A program made the position numbers and the translations under genes. From Gordonia phthalatica (lineage in GTDB: Bacteria > Actinomycetota > Actinomycetes > Mycobacteriales > Mycobacteriaceae), in assembly GCF_001305675.1 (NCBI RefSeq), contig NZ_CP011853.1, positions 620,001 to 684,000 of the forward strand: DNA of 64,000 nucleotides, read 5' to 3'. Below, piece by piece: positions 44,433 through 52,913 of the stretch. The notes under the pieces were generated by a model. It did not search any database. It saw only the letters and a program-made list of their open reading frames with translations, and was not told the origin of the DNA. Numbering within the stretch: the stretch's first letter is position 1; each line of letters begins with the position of its first letter.

Positions 44433-44945
44433 CTAGCTGAAGTTGCCGAACCCGCCGCGGTAGAAGAGCAGGGGACCGTTGTCGATCGAGTGGATCGCGA
44501 GGTCGGTGACGCGGCAGACGACGATCGTGTGGTCGCCGGCGTCGTGCTCGGCCTCGACGGTGGCCTCCACGTGGGCAAGGGCCTCGTGGATGAACGGGGC
44601 GCCGTTGCCCGCGGGGCTGTGGGCCACGCCGGCGAACTTGTCGGTGCCCGACTTTGAGAACTGGCGGCACAGCGGGCCCTGGGGGCCGGCCAGGACGTTG
44701 ATGCACACGGTGCCGCTGTTGCGCAGACGCGGCCAGCTGGACGACGTCTTGGCCGGGCAGAACGCGATCAGCGGGGGATCGAGTGACACCGAGACGACGG
44801 ACTGGCAGGTGAGCCCGACGGGCTCGTCGCCGTCGTTGGCGGTGATGATGGCGACGCCGGTCGCGAAATGGCCCATCACTTCGCGCAGGTCGGAGGATGA
44901 GATCACGGCTTGCTCCTGGACGGGATGGGGGAGGGTGCTCTGCAT
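44433..44945 (-). CDS. HsaB-like flavin reductase
   Basis: A 170-residue FMN-binding split-barrel flavin reductase of the HpaC/HsaB type. It shows GHFATGVAIIT, VGLTCQSVVSVSLDPPLIAFCP, CINVL, DKFAGV and the terminal LLFYRGGF characteristic of the family. In steroid degradation HsaB supplies reduced flavin to the HsaA hydroxylase, and an HsaA-like gene is 2 kb away. ATG 44945 is preferred; the longer frame is not conserved. It lies 151 bases after the iclR gene on the same strand, with an inverted repeat CTCCGG-TCCGTG-CCGGAG (44966-44983) in the gap. Confidence 0.87.
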   Translation of the reverse strand: MQSTLPHPVQEQAVISSSDLREVMGHFATGVAIITANDGDEPVGLTCQSVVSVSLDPPLIAFCPAKTSSSWPRLRNSGTVCINVLAGPQGPLCRQFSKSGTDKFAGVAHSPAGNGAPFIHEALAHVEATVEAEHDAGDHTIVVCRVTDLAIHSIDNGPLLFYRGGFGNFS

Positions 44946-45096
44946 GGGGTGCCTCGGTATCAGAACTCCGGTCCGTGCCGGAGGATGTTCGTGGACTTGG
45001 TTTCGTGGACTGTGTTCTCGATGGTCTGCGCGGGCGGCGGCAGGAACAAGACTTTCTCCCACCGAGCGGTTAACTCGCGCGGATGCCGGGGAGTGC

Positions 45097-45906
45097 TCAG
45101 CCGGCGACGGGAAGGTGCTGGCGGGCCACCATCGGGCGACGCTGCTGCAGGGTCGGCGTGATGCGGAGATCGGGTCCGCCGGCGTTGCGCCAGGTGCCGA
45201 GCGCGGCCATGCGGAGCGGGGCGGCCAGTCGGTTGTCGAACTTGAGCTGGTCGACGGGGCCGCAGATGGAGACGGCGGCGACGGCCCTGCCGGGCTCGCC
45301 GATCGGGGCGGCGATGCAGCCGAAGCGCGGGACGGCCTCTTCGCGCTCGATGGCGATGCCGCGGTCGCGGACCGACTCGAGCTCCTTCGTGAGCTGCGTG
45401 CTGGAGGCGATCGAGAAGCGGGTCTTGCGCTCCAGCTCGTGGGCGTCGGACGACTCCGGTTCCTGCTCCGTGTGGGCCAGCAGGACCTTGCCGATGGCGG
45501 TGCAGTGGGCGGGCTGCTTGCCGCCGACGCGGGTGGGGAGGGCCTTGCCGAGGTTCTCGCCGACCTTCTCCAGGTAGACGACGTCGTTGCCCTGCAGAAC
45601 CCCGAGGTGGACCACGAAGCCGGTCATCCGATGCAGCTCGTGCAGGAACGGGACGGCCGAGGCGTGGAGGCGGTCCTGGTGGATGGCGAGCGAGCCGAGC
45701 TCCACGAGGCGCATGCCGAGCTCGTACTCGCGGCCTTCACGGCGGAGCCAGCGGAGGGCGACGAGGCGCTCCAGCATGCGGTGCGCCGACGAGCGGGGGA
45801 GACCGGTGCGGCGGACGATCTCCGCGAGGGTCTGGCGGGCGTGGCCGTCGAAGGCGTCCAGAACGAGGGTGAGGCGGTCGAGAACTGCGCTCGGGGTTTC
45901 AGTCAT
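45097..45906 (-). CDS. IclR-family transcriptional regulator
   Basis: A 269-residue regulator with an N-terminal winged helix (QTLAEIVRRTGLPRSSAHRMLERL) and a C-terminal effector domain with the GKVLLAH segment and a Cys in SICGPV. ATG 45906 has AGGAG 9 bases upstream; ATG 45927 is possible. It sits among HsaB-, HsaC- and HsaA-like genes and the monooxygenase. It is the only regulator there besides KstR, so it is the leading candidate to bind the 18-bp elements at 42500-42535, 48352 and 49717. The effector is probably a steroid metabolite. Confidence 0.9.
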   Translation of the reverse strand: MTETPSAVLDRLTLVLDAFDGHARQTLAEIVRRTGLPRSSAHRMLERLVALRWLRREGREYELGMRLVELGSLAIHQDRLHASAVPFLHELHRMTGFVVHLGVLQGNDVVYLEKVGENLGKALPTRVGGKQPAHCTAIGKVLLAHTEQEPESSDAHELERKTRFSIASSTQLTKELESVRDRGIAIEREEAVPRFGCIAAPIGEPGRAVAAVSICGPVDQLKFDNRLAAPLRMAALGTWRNAGGPDLRITPTLQQRRPMVARQHLPVAG

Positions 45907-46026
45907 GGTCTTTCGCTCCTGTTGCATCGGGCTGAATGCGTGAAAGAGGGGGAGTCTGGCCAGTAAAACGTCTGTGACCACGCTCTTTCTATTAGGTATA
46001 TAGGACTGTATCCCGTGATGAGAGGT

Positions 46027-46061
46027 ATGTCACGCGAAACTTTGAAAGTGGCTCGTGACAT
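46027..46061. promoter_or_regulatory. Inverted repeat ATGTCACG-N19-CGTGACAT
   Basis: Perfect 8-bp arms (46027-46034 and 46054-46061) lie upstream of iclR, beside an AT-rich stretch with TATATAGG. It could be an autoregulatory site or a loose stem; it is unlike the 18-bp element. Confidence 0.4.
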
Positions 46062-46064
46062 GCG

Positions 46065-46102
46065 AGAACGCCGCGTTCCACAGATGTGGAACGCGGCGTT
46101 CT
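46065..46102 (-). terminator. Terminator after the HsaC-like gene
   Basis: A 17-bp perfect stem AGAACGCCGCGTTCCAC / GTGGAACGCGGCGTTCT with a 4-base loop, downstream of the minus-strand dioxygenase. Confidence 0.85.
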
Positions 46103-46122
46103 TCAGGTGTCGAGACGGCCGA

Positions 46123-47028
46123 TCACATGGCGGCGAGCGGCTCGCTGCCGGACCAGTCGTGGCCCCAATAGCTGTCGGCGGTGATCTCCTCGGCCGTGTA
46201 GCCGGCCTCGTCGACCCGCATGCCCTCGCAGCCGAACTCGATGTCCCAGCCGCCCGGTGCGCGGACGTAGAACGAGATCATCTTGTCGTTGGTGTGCCGA
46301 CCGAGGGTCGACGACACCGAGAAGCCGTCCTTCATGACGCGGTCGAGCGCCTGGCCGACGGCGTCGAGGGTCTCGACCTCCACCATGATGTGGATGAGGC
46401 CGGGGGCGCCGCCGTGCGGGGCGGGGCACAGCGCGAGGCTGTGATGGCGCTCGTTGACGCCCATGAAGCGGATGCGGACCGGACCGAACTCCGGCGGGGC
46501 CGGGATGCGCATGGCGCCGCGGGGCAGGAAGCCGAGGACCTTCTCGTAGAACTCCACCGAGCCGTTCAGATCCATGACGGGCAGCACCACGTGGCCGAGG
46601 CCCTGGTCGCCGGTGACGAAGGTGGCGCCGAACGGCGTCACGATGGGGCTGTGGTCCAGGACGGGGCCGTGGAAGATCTCGATGGTGGCGCCTGCGGGAT
46701 CGGTGAAGGTGAAGCCCGCCTCGATGCGTCGTGCGTCGGCCTCGTCGTTCGTCAGGTCGGTGACCGCCACGCCGGCACTGGACACGGCCTCGCGGACGCG
46801 GGCCAGAGCCGAGCCGTCGCGCACCTCCCAGCCGATGGTCACGATCTCGTCGGTCTCGCCCTCGACGATGGTGATGCGGGCGGCCCGCTCGTCCATCCGC
46901 AGGTAGAGCGCGTTCTCGTCCGGGCCCGAGCCCTCGGCGAAGCCGAGCACGTCGAAGGCGAAGGTGCGCCAGCGCGGAAGGTCGTTGGTCTGGATCTTGA
47001 CGTAGCCAAGTCCCTTGATGTCGGTCAT
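46123..47028 (-). CDS. HsaC-like extradiol ring-cleavage dioxygenase
   Basis: A 301-residue two-module VOC-fold type I extradiol dioxygenase. The Fe(II) ligands are predicted as His in QGLGHVVL, His in GLIHIMVEVE and Glu in DIEFGCEG. Second-shell His residues appear in ERHHSLAL and TLGRHTND. It resembles HsaC, which cleaves the catecholic ring A of 3,4-DHSA by meta cleavage. It lies 32 bases after the HsaA-like gene and shares its promoter. Sequence differences from mycobacterial HsaC suggest a paralogous steroid ring set. Confidence 0.88.
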   Translation of the reverse strand: MTDIKGLGYVKIQTNDLPRWRTFAFDVLGFAEGSGPDENALYLRMDERAARITIVEGETDEIVTIGWEVRDGSALARVREAVSSAGVAVTDLTNDEADARRIEAGFTFTDPAGATIEIFHGPVLDHSPIVTPFGATFVTGDQGLGHVVLPVMDLNGSVEFYEKVLGFLPRGAMRIPAPPEFGPVRIRFMGVNERHHSLALCPAPHGGAPGLIHIMVEVETLDAVGQALDRVMKDGFSVSSTLGRHTNDKMISFYVRAPGGWDIEFGCEGMRVDEAGYTAEEITADSYWGHDWSGSEPLAAM

Positions 47029-47060
47029 CTCAATCGGTCTTTCTCGTGTTCGGGAGGGGA

Positions 47061-48242
47061 TCAGATCATCGACGCGAGGTTCGGCGGAACCTCGAAGCCC
47101 ATCGAGCTGAGTGCGGCCGCGTGCCAGGTGGTGCTCGGCACGTGGATCGCGTGGTTGAGGCCGGCGTGCGCGTCGCGCCAGAAGCGCTGCAGCGGCTGGT
47201 CCATGCGCAGGGCGTTGCCGCCCGAGCGCGCGAAGATCTGGTCGACGGCCATCACGGCGCGCCATGCGGAGTGGATCTGCTGCTGGCGGCCTGCGGCGCG
47301 ACGCTCGAAGTCGACCTCCTTCCCCGCATCGACCAGATCCCAGATCTCGTCGATGTTCGCCAGGAGCGACATGCGAGCGGACTTGATCTCCGCGGCGGCC
47401 TCGCCGAGGGCGAACAGGTTGTAGGGGTCGTCCTTGATCGCGACGCCCGACGCACCGATGCGGTTGCGCTGGTAGTCGAGGTGAGCGGCGAGCGCGCCCT
47501 CGGCGATGCCGATGACGGCCGAGGTGATGCCCAGCGGGAACATCGCCGACCACGGCATCTTGAAGAGGGTCTTCTCCATGCCGGCTTCGATCTGGGCGGT
47601 GCCGTCGATGACGTGGTCACCGTTCATGACGCGGTACGACGGGACGAAGGCGTCCTTGACGATGATGTCCTTGGAGCCGGTGCCCTTCAGGCCGACGACG
47701 TTCCAGGAGTCCTCGACGATGGTGTAGTCGCTGCGCGGCAGGATCATGTGGAGCATGGTCGGGGGCATGGCCATCTCGCCCTCGGGGGTGCCGAGCATGG
47801 CGCCGAGGAAGATCCAGTCGCAGTGGTCGGTGCCCGAGCTGAACTGCCAGCGGCCGTTGAAGATGTAGCCGCCGTCGACCGGGCGAGCGATGCCGGTGGG
47901 CGCGTACGGCGAGGCGATCCAGGTGTTGTCGTCCTCGCCCCAGACCTCTTCCTGCACCTTGGGATCGGCGAACGCCATCTGCCACGGGTGGACGCCGACG
48001 ATGCCGCACACCCAGCCGGTGGAGCCGTCGAGGCTCGCGGCCTTCATGACGGTCTCGGCGAACTCGCGCGGGTGGGACTCCAGGCCTCCGTAGTTGGCGG
48101 GTGCCAGAAGCTTCATGACACCGGAGTCGCGCAGGCCCTTGGCGATCGGGTCCGCGACGCGGGTGAGCTGCTCGTTGGTCTCGGCGCTCTCACGGATCTG
48201 ATCGGCGATCTCGCCGATGGCGTCGATGGGGCGTGTGGTCAT
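47061..48242 (-). CDS. HsaA-like flavin-dependent hydroxylase
   Basis: A 393-residue acyl-CoA-dehydrogenase-fold group D flavin monooxygenase like HsaA, which hydroxylates 3-HSA to the catechol using FMNH2 from HsaB. Family segments include DGSTGWVCGIVGVH, EVWGEDDN, NGRWQFSSGTDHCDW and QRFWRDAHAG. The C-terminus differs from canonical HsaA, so it may act on an altered steroid. ATG 48242 is used; upstream in-frame residues are not conserved. An exact 18-bp element lies 110 bases upstream. Confidence 0.87.
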   Translation of the reverse strand: MTTRPIDAIGEIADQIRESAETNEQLTRVADPIAKGLRDSGVMKLLAPANYGGLESHPREFAETVMKAASLDGSTGWVCGIVGVHPWQMAFADPKVQEEVWGEDDNTWIASPYAPTGIARPVDGGYIFNGRWQFSSGTDHCDWIFLGAMLGTPEGEMAMPPTMLHMILPRSDYTIVEDSWNVVGLKGTGSKDIIVKDAFVPSYRVMNGDHVIDGTAQIEAGMEKTLFKMPWSAMFPLGITSAVIGIAEGALAAHLDYQRNRIGASGVAIKDDPYNLFALGEAAAEIKSARMSLLANIDEIWDLVDAGKEVDFERRAAGRQQQIHSAWRAVMAVDQIFARSGGNALRMDQPLQRFWRDAHAGLNHAIHVPSTTWHAAALSSMGFEVPPNLASMI

Positions 48243-48351
48243 GGGGTCCTCGGTTCTACAGAAGGGATGGGTCGGAGATCGTTCCGCCGTCTGCCGGATG
48301 ATCACCCGGATGGCTCCATGGTGGCCTGCGTCTCAGTGGCGTGCGAGGGGC

Positions 48352-48369
48352 GTTCCCGGTCAATGGAAC
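48352..48369. promoter_or_regulatory. 18-bp element GTTCCCGGTCAATGGAAC upstream of the hsaA-like operon
   Basis: Inverted arms GTTCC/GGAAC flank an 8-bp centre. It is identical to the element at 49717-49734, and lies 110 bases before the hsaA-like start. Confidence 0.7.
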
Positions 48370-48404
48370 AGGTTCGCGTCGCGTGCGGGGGTCGAACCGC
48401 GGAA

Positions 48405-48435
48405 AAGGGCACCGCTGCGCTGCAGCGGTGCCCTT
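48405..48435 (-). terminator. Terminator after the Rieske oxygenase gene
   Basis: AAGGGCACCGCTGC (48405-48418) pairs with GCAGCGGTGCCCTT (48422-48435), giving TTTT on the minus-strand side. Confidence 0.85.
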
Positions 48436-48449
48436 CCGTCGGAATCCGA

Positions 48450-49604
48450 TCACATGGTGGTGGTGTCCACGACCCGGCCGGCGGCGATGTTCTCGGCCAC
48501 CTCGGCCTCCCAGCTCTCGACCGCGCGGGTGGTGTCGATCTCGAACTCGAAGCGGTTGGTCATGTCCTCGGTGACGTCCTCGATGTCGACGTAGAACTGC
48601 TTGTACCAGCGACGCATCTGGTAGACGGGGCCGTCCTCCTCCGACAGGAGCGGGTTGTCGATGGGCGCCTTGTCCTTCCAGATCTTGACGTCCTGCTCGA
48701 AGCCGACCTTGACGCCCTGGGCGAACTGATCGGCCATCGCCTGCGCATCCTCGTCGGACATTCCCTGCGGCTTCTTGACGCTGGCGCCGTACATGAGCAC
48801 GAAGGAGTTGTTGTCGATCGGGTAGTGGCAGTTGATCAGGTTGGTCTCGATGACCATGTCGTTGGCGTAGCTGCGGAGCACGTCGATCATGTAGGACGGG
48901 CCGTAGTAGTACGCCTCGGACTCCAGGCGGGAGTCGGGGTCGTCGTAGTTGGTGCCGCTGGTGATGTCCTCACGCGGCGTCGAGTGCATGATCTGGCCGG
49001 CGACGTGGCCCTCGAAGATGTTCTTGAAGAACCGCGGGAACGCGTAGTGCACATAGAAGAAGTGCGCCATGTCGACGTTGTTGTCGACGATCTCGCGGCA
49101 GTGCGAACCCTCGATGACCAGGGAGCTCCAGTTCCACTCGGTCCACTCGTCGGTGCCGTAGCCCTCGATCTCCGGGATGGTGACCTCGTCGGTGGGCTTG
49201 GATCCCTGGGGGTCGTGCCAGACGAACAGCTGACCGTTGCGCTCGAGCGTGGGCCAGGAGCGGGTCTTGGCGACCGGGGGCACGCGGCGGGCGTAGGGGA
49301 TGCCGGTGCAGCGGCCGTTGCCGCCCCAGCGCCAGTCGTGGAATGGGCAGGCGATGGAGTCGCCCTTGACCTCGCCGTTGGCGAGGTTGCCGCCCATGTG
49401 GCGGCAGTAGGCGTCGAGGATGTGGATCTTGCCGTCGTTCTGGCCCTGGAAGACGACGAGCTGGGTGCCGAAGGCCTTGATCTGGTGGGGCTTGCCGTCG
49501 TTGTATTCGGACAGCAGGCCGAGGCAGTGCCAGCCGCGAGCGAATCGCTCGGGGGCTCCGGCCGATTCGATGGACCGGAATTCTTCGTCAGCGGTGGTGG
49601 TCAT
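48450..49604 (-). CDS. kshA: KshA-type Rieske oxygenase (3-ketosteroid 9alpha-hydroxylase)
   Basis: A 384-residue Rieske non-heme iron oxygenase. The [2Fe-2S] motif C-x-H...C-x-x-H is seen in YCRHMGG and ACPFHDWRW. The mononuclear iron site has DMAHFFYVH, and a late Asp. The EGSHCREIVDNNVDMAHFF and EGHVAGQ segments closely follow KshA. It hydroxylates C9 of androsta-dienedione; with KstD this opens ring B. The KshB reductase is not in the window. ATG 49604 is used. An exact 18-bp element lies 113 bases upstream, so the IclR protein rather than KstR may control it. Confidence 0.92.
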   Translation of the reverse strand: MTTTADEEFRSIESAGAPERFARGWHCLGLLSEYNDGKPHQIKAFGTQLVVFQGQNDGKIHILDAYCRHMGGNLANGEVKGDSIACPFHDWRWGGNGRCTGIPYARRVPPVAKTRSWPTLERNGQLFVWHDPQGSKPTDEVTIPEIEGYGTDEWTEWNWSSLVIEGSHCREIVDNNVDMAHFFYVHYAFPRFFKNIFEGHVAGQIMHSTPREDITSGTNYDDPDSRLESEAYYYGPSYMIDVLRSYANDMVIETNLINCHYPIDNNSFVLMYGASVKKPQGMSDEDAQAMADQFAQGVKVGFEQDVKIWKDKAPIDNPLLSEEDGPVYQMRRWYKQFYVDIEDVTEDMTNRFEFEIDTTRAVESWEAEVAENIAAGRVVDTTTM

Positions 49605-49716
49605 GAATGGTGTCCTCCTCGGTGCCGGTCGGGACTGGGCCGGCGCATCGGGTGTCATCCTGGGCCTCGCCCAGACCATCTCATCGTTATCTGGATCACT
49701 CAGGAGGGAAGGATGT

Positions 49717-49734
49717 GTTCCCGGTCAATGGAAC
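49717..49734. promoter_or_regulatory. 18-bp element GTTCCCGGTCAATGGAAC upstream of kshA
   Basis: This copy is identical in sequence to that at 48352-48369 and is in the same orientation, at nearly the same distance from its gene (113 versus 110 bases). Confidence 0.7.
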
Positions 49735-49789
49735 ACTGCGATGACAGGAGGTCGATCGGGGGACAGTGCGCAGTGGCGGAAAACGACAG

Positions 49790-49816
49790 GTCCCGCGACG
49801 ACAGGCGTCGCGGGAC
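49790..49816 (-). terminator. Terminator after kstR
   Basis: An 11-bp perfect stem GTCCCGCGACG / CGTCGCGGGAC with loop ACAGG, followed on the minus strand by CTGTCGTTTT. Confidence 0.8.
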
Positions 49817-49844
49817 TTCGGCTGATCGAGGGGATTTCGGCTGG

Positions 49845-50507
49845 TCAGTCCCGGTCGAGAAGCAGCTTGACCGTCAGCTCCATGCGGTTGGTGACGTCGG
49901 TGGCCGACGCGCGGCGGGTGAGCCACTGGACCAGGTTCGACATCCAGACGTCCGAGATGACGCGGGCGATGGCGAGTTCCTGTGCTGAAGGCTGGGCCTC
50001 GGGGTCGTCGGTGTCCATCATCGCGCCGGCCAGCAGGCGGTCGATGATGTCGGCGACGCGGTTCACCTCGCTGGTGGCCGACGCGTCGGCGAACATGAAC
50101 GCTCGGGTCATGGCCTCGGTGAGCAGGGGGTCCTTCTGCATCGCGAAGGTGATCATGTCGAGGACGAAGCGAAGTCGTTCCACGGGGTTGTCGCCCTGCA
50201 GGACGGTTCGGTCGGCGCGCGACTCCACCTTCTCGAACTCGCGGGCCAGCGCCGTCACCAGCAGGTGGACCTTCGACGGGAAGTAGCGGTAGAGGGTGCC
50301 GACGGCGACGTCGGCCTTGTCGGCGACGGCACGCATTTGCACCGCGTCGTAGCCGCCCTTCGAGGCGAGGGCGAGGGTGGCGTCGAGGATGCGGCGGCGG
50401 CGTTCGCGCTGTGCCGCCGACCCGACCTCCGCGCCCGACAGCTGGGCGGGAGCGGGCGGGGGAGCCGGAACGTCGGCCTCGGTCTTCGTCGATCCCGCGC
50501 CTGCCAT
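49845..50507 (-). CDS. kstR: TetR-family steroid catabolism repressor KstR
   Basis: A 220-residue TetR regulator nearly collinear with mycobacterial KstR: GSAAQRERRRRILDATLALASKGGYDAVQMRAVAD, VAVGTLYRYFPSKVHLL and MTRAFMFADASATSEVNRV are diagnostic. KstR represses cholesterol uptake, side-chain and early ring genes and is released by 3-oxo-cholestenoyl-type ligands. A KstR box at 50587-50604 separates it from the divergent FadE34-like gene, so both are probably controlled. The N-terminal 25 residues are Pro/Ala-rich and extra compared with M. tuberculosis, so a later start is possible. Confidence 0.95.
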   Translation of the reverse strand: MAGAGSTKTEADVPAPPPAPAQLSGAEVGSAAQRERRRRILDATLALASKGGYDAVQMRAVADKADVAVGTLYRYFPSKVHLLVTALAREFEKVESRADRTVLQGDNPVERLRFVLDMITFAMQKDPLLTEAMTRAFMFADASATSEVNRVADIIDRLLAGAMMDTDDPEAQPSAQELAIARVISDVWMSNLVQWLTRRASATDVTNRMELTVKLLLDRD

Positions 50508-50586
50508 AGAAATTCGTCTCCTCGTTGCCGTGCATCTCCCTGCCGCCGGTTGGCAGCGACGGGAAGATCGTGTACACCCAATGAAT

Positions 50587-50604
50587 ATTAGAACAGGTTC
50601 TAAT
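50587..50604. promoter_or_regulatory. KstR box ATTAGAACAGGTTCTAAT
   Basis: Matches the established KstR consensus TnnAACnnGTTnnA and lies between kstR and the divergent FadE34-like gene, about 35 bases before the latter's start. Confidence 0.88.
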
Positions 50605-50638
50605 TGGTGTTACCAACAAAATCGCGGAGGAGATCTCG

Positions 50639-52813
50639 GTGACAATCGCCACGTCAGCGGACCAACGGGTCGTAGTCGACAGTATCGCCGCCTGGGCTCG
50701 GGCGCGGGAGGTGCGTGCGGCGGTTCGCAGTGATCTCGACGATTCCGCCGCGTCGTGGCGTCCGCTGTGGCAGCAGATCGCCGACCTCGGGCTGTTCGCC
50801 GCCGGCGTCCCCGAGCGATTCGGCGGCGCCGACGGCACCGTCGAGGACGTCGCGGTGATGCTCTCCGCATGCGGCGAGGAACTGGTTCCGGGGCCGCTCG
50901 CGGCCTCTGTCGCGACCGCGTACGTGCTCGCCGCCCAGGAGAACCCGCTGGCAGAGGCGGTGCTGGCGGGGGAGCGTCCGGTGGTCGTGCCTGCGTCCGC
51001 GTATGCGGACGCGGCGGGCTTCGGGCTGGGCGACGACGGTCGTGCGGACCTCGGGCTGGTCCCGGGTTTCGTGCCGGACGCATTGATCGTCGCGCCCGTG
51101 AAGTCGGGCGACGGTCGTGCGGTCTGGCGCGTCATCGACCCGTTGACCTGCGGTGTCGAGACCGAAGCGGTCGACGGACCGCTCGACGGCACCGCGGTCC
51201 CGGTCTCGGTCCGGCTGACCGGGGTCTTGACCGACGCGCTGATCGAGATCGGCGACGGCGACCTGTTCGTCGCTCTCCTGCACCTCGGCGTCGTCGCCTA
51301 TCAGGCCGGCGTGGCCCGCCACGCGCTGACGACCGCTGTCGAGTACGCGAAGGTCCGCACGCAGTTCGGCGCGCCCATCGGTTCGTTCCAGGCCGTGAAG
51401 CAAATCTGTGCCGACATGCTCTGCCGCAGCGAGCAGCTGGGGGCGGCCGCCTGGGACCTGGCGCGGGCGCTCGACGACGCAGTGGACGACCCGACCGACG
51501 ATCGGGCTGCGCAGGTGGAGTTGAGCCGACTGGCCGCGGTGGTCCTGACCGCCGACCTGGCGCAGGCCAACGCCAAAGACGCGATCCAGGTACTCGGCGG
51601 CATCGGCTTCACCTTCGAGCACGACGCTCACCTGGACCTGCGGTCGTCGCTGGCCGCACGGATGCTGCTCGGGGCGGGGGAGGCGCAGCGCGTCGAACTC
51701 GCACGACTCGGCCGCGAGGGTCGCCGGCGCGAGTTCTCCCTGGACCTGGTCGACGCTGAGGCGCAGCGCCCCGCCATCGCGGCGACCGCCGACGCCATCG
51801 CCGCGGCGGCACCCGACGCCCGTCGCGCCGAACTGGCGCGCACGGGCTTCCTGGCGCCGCACTGGCCGGCCCCGTACGGGCTGTCGGCCGACCCGGCGCT
51901 GCAGCTGCTGATCGACTCCGAACTCGACCGCGTCGGCGTGGTCCGTCCCGACCTGGTGATCGCGGGCTGGGCGCTCCCCACGATCCTGGAGCACGGCACC
52001 GACCTGCAGCGCGAGACGTTCGTCGCGCCGACTCTCGCAGGCGACATCCGGTGGTGCCAGCTCTTCAGTGAACCGGAGGCCGGTAGCGACCTCGCGTCCC
52101 TGCGGACCCGTGCGGTCCGGACCGACGGCGGCTGGCTGCTGACCGGGCAGAAGATCTGGACGTCGGAGGCGCAGATGTCCCAGTGGGCGGTCTGCCTCGC
52201 CCGCACCAACCCGGACGTCCCCAAGCATCAGGGCATCACCTACTTCCTCGTCGACATGGCGGCGGCCGGCATCGACATCCGCCCGCTGCGCGAGCTGACC
52301 GGTCGCGCCATGTTCAACGAGGTCTTCCTCGACAACGTCTTCGTTCCCGACGAGATGGTGGTCGGCGAGGTCGACAACGGGTGGCGGCTGGCGCGCACGA
52401 CACTCGCCAACGAGCGGGTCGCCATGGGCGGGTCGGGCCTCGGCAAGGAGGTCGACTCGCTGCTGCGTCAGCTCGATGCCGCCGACATGGACCTCACGCA
52501 GGCGCAGACCCTGACGCTCGGCGGGATCATCGCCGATGCCCACATCGGCCGCGTGATGGATGCGCGGTCGGTGGCCCAGCGACTCAGCGGTACCGACCCC
52601 GGCGCCACGTCGAGCGTTCGGAAGCTGATCGGCGTGGTGCACCGCCAGGCGGTTCCGGAGTTCGCGACCGATCTGCTCGGCACGGCCGGGCTGGCGGCGA
52701 GCGCGGCTACCGGGTTCCTGTTGCTGAACCGCTGTCTGTCGATCGCCGGCGGCACCAGTCAGATCCTGAAGAACGCGGCCGCTGAGCGGATTCTGGGCCT
52801 CCCGCGCGGCTGA
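50639..52813 (+). CDS. Fused double acyl-CoA dehydrogenase, FadE34 (ChsE3)-like
   Basis: A 724-residue protein with two acyl-CoA dehydrogenase folds in tandem (about 1-360 and 380-724). It matches M. tuberculosis FadE34, which is 711 residues and adjacent to kstR there as here. FadE34 desaturates cholesterol side-chain C24-CoA esters (3-oxo-chol-4-en-24-oyl-CoA) with FAD. The second half carries the FAD-binding TEPEAGSD-like motif (SEPEAGSDLASL). The GTG at 50639 has GGAGGAG upstream and a KstR box before that. Confidence 0.9.
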   Translation: MTIATSADQRVVVDSIAAWARAREVRAAVRSDLDDSAASWRPLWQQIADLGLFAAGVPERFGGADGTVEDVAVMLSACGEELVPGPLAASVATAYVLAAQENPLAEAVLAGERPVVVPASAYADAAGFGLGDDGRADLGLVPGFVPDALIVAPVKSGDGRAVWRVIDPLTCGVETEAVDGPLDGTAVPVSVRLTGVLTDALIEIGDGDLFVALLHLGVVAYQAGVARHALTTAVEYAKVRTQFGAPIGSFQAVKQICADMLCRSEQLGAAAWDLARALDDAVDDPTDDRAAQVELSRLAAVVLTADLAQANAKDAIQVLGGIGFTFEHDAHLDLRSSLAARMLLGAGEAQRVELARLGREGRRREFSLDLVDAEAQRPAIAATADAIAAAAPDARRAELARTGFLAPHWPAPYGLSADPALQLLIDSELDRVGVVRPDLVIAGWALPTILEHGTDLQRETFVAPTLAGDIRWCQLFSEPEAGSDLASLRTRAVRTDGGWLLTGQKIWTSEAQMSQWAVCLARTNPDVPKHQGITYFLVDMAAAGIDIRPLRELTGRAMFNEVFLDNVFVPDEMVVGEVDNGWRLARTTLANERVAMGGSGLGKEVDSLLRQLDAADMDLTQAQTLTLGGIIADAHIGRVMDARSVAQRLSGTDPGATSSVRKLIGVVHRQAVPEFATDLLGTAGLAASAATGFLLLNRCLSIAGGTSQILKNAAAERILGLPRG

Positions 52814-52881
52814 TTCGCCGGTAGAAGTCCTGGATGTGGCCGCTTTGTGACGGCGGTCTCGATCCATCTGATATGAATAAA

Positions 52882-52895
52882 TAGAACACGTTCTA
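52882..52895. promoter_or_regulatory. KstR box TAGAACACGTTCTA
   Basis: Exact match to the KstR consensus TnnAACnnGTTnnA, 18 bases before the chsE1 start, positioned to control the side-chain operon. Confidence 0.88.
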
Positions 52896-52913
52896 ATTTT
52901 GAGGAGGAGCCGG

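Noticed and set aside
47046..49988. Plus-strand frame of about 980 codons opposite the hsaA-like and kshA genes
   Set aside because: It crosses two terminators and several promoters; composition is that of an antisense frame.
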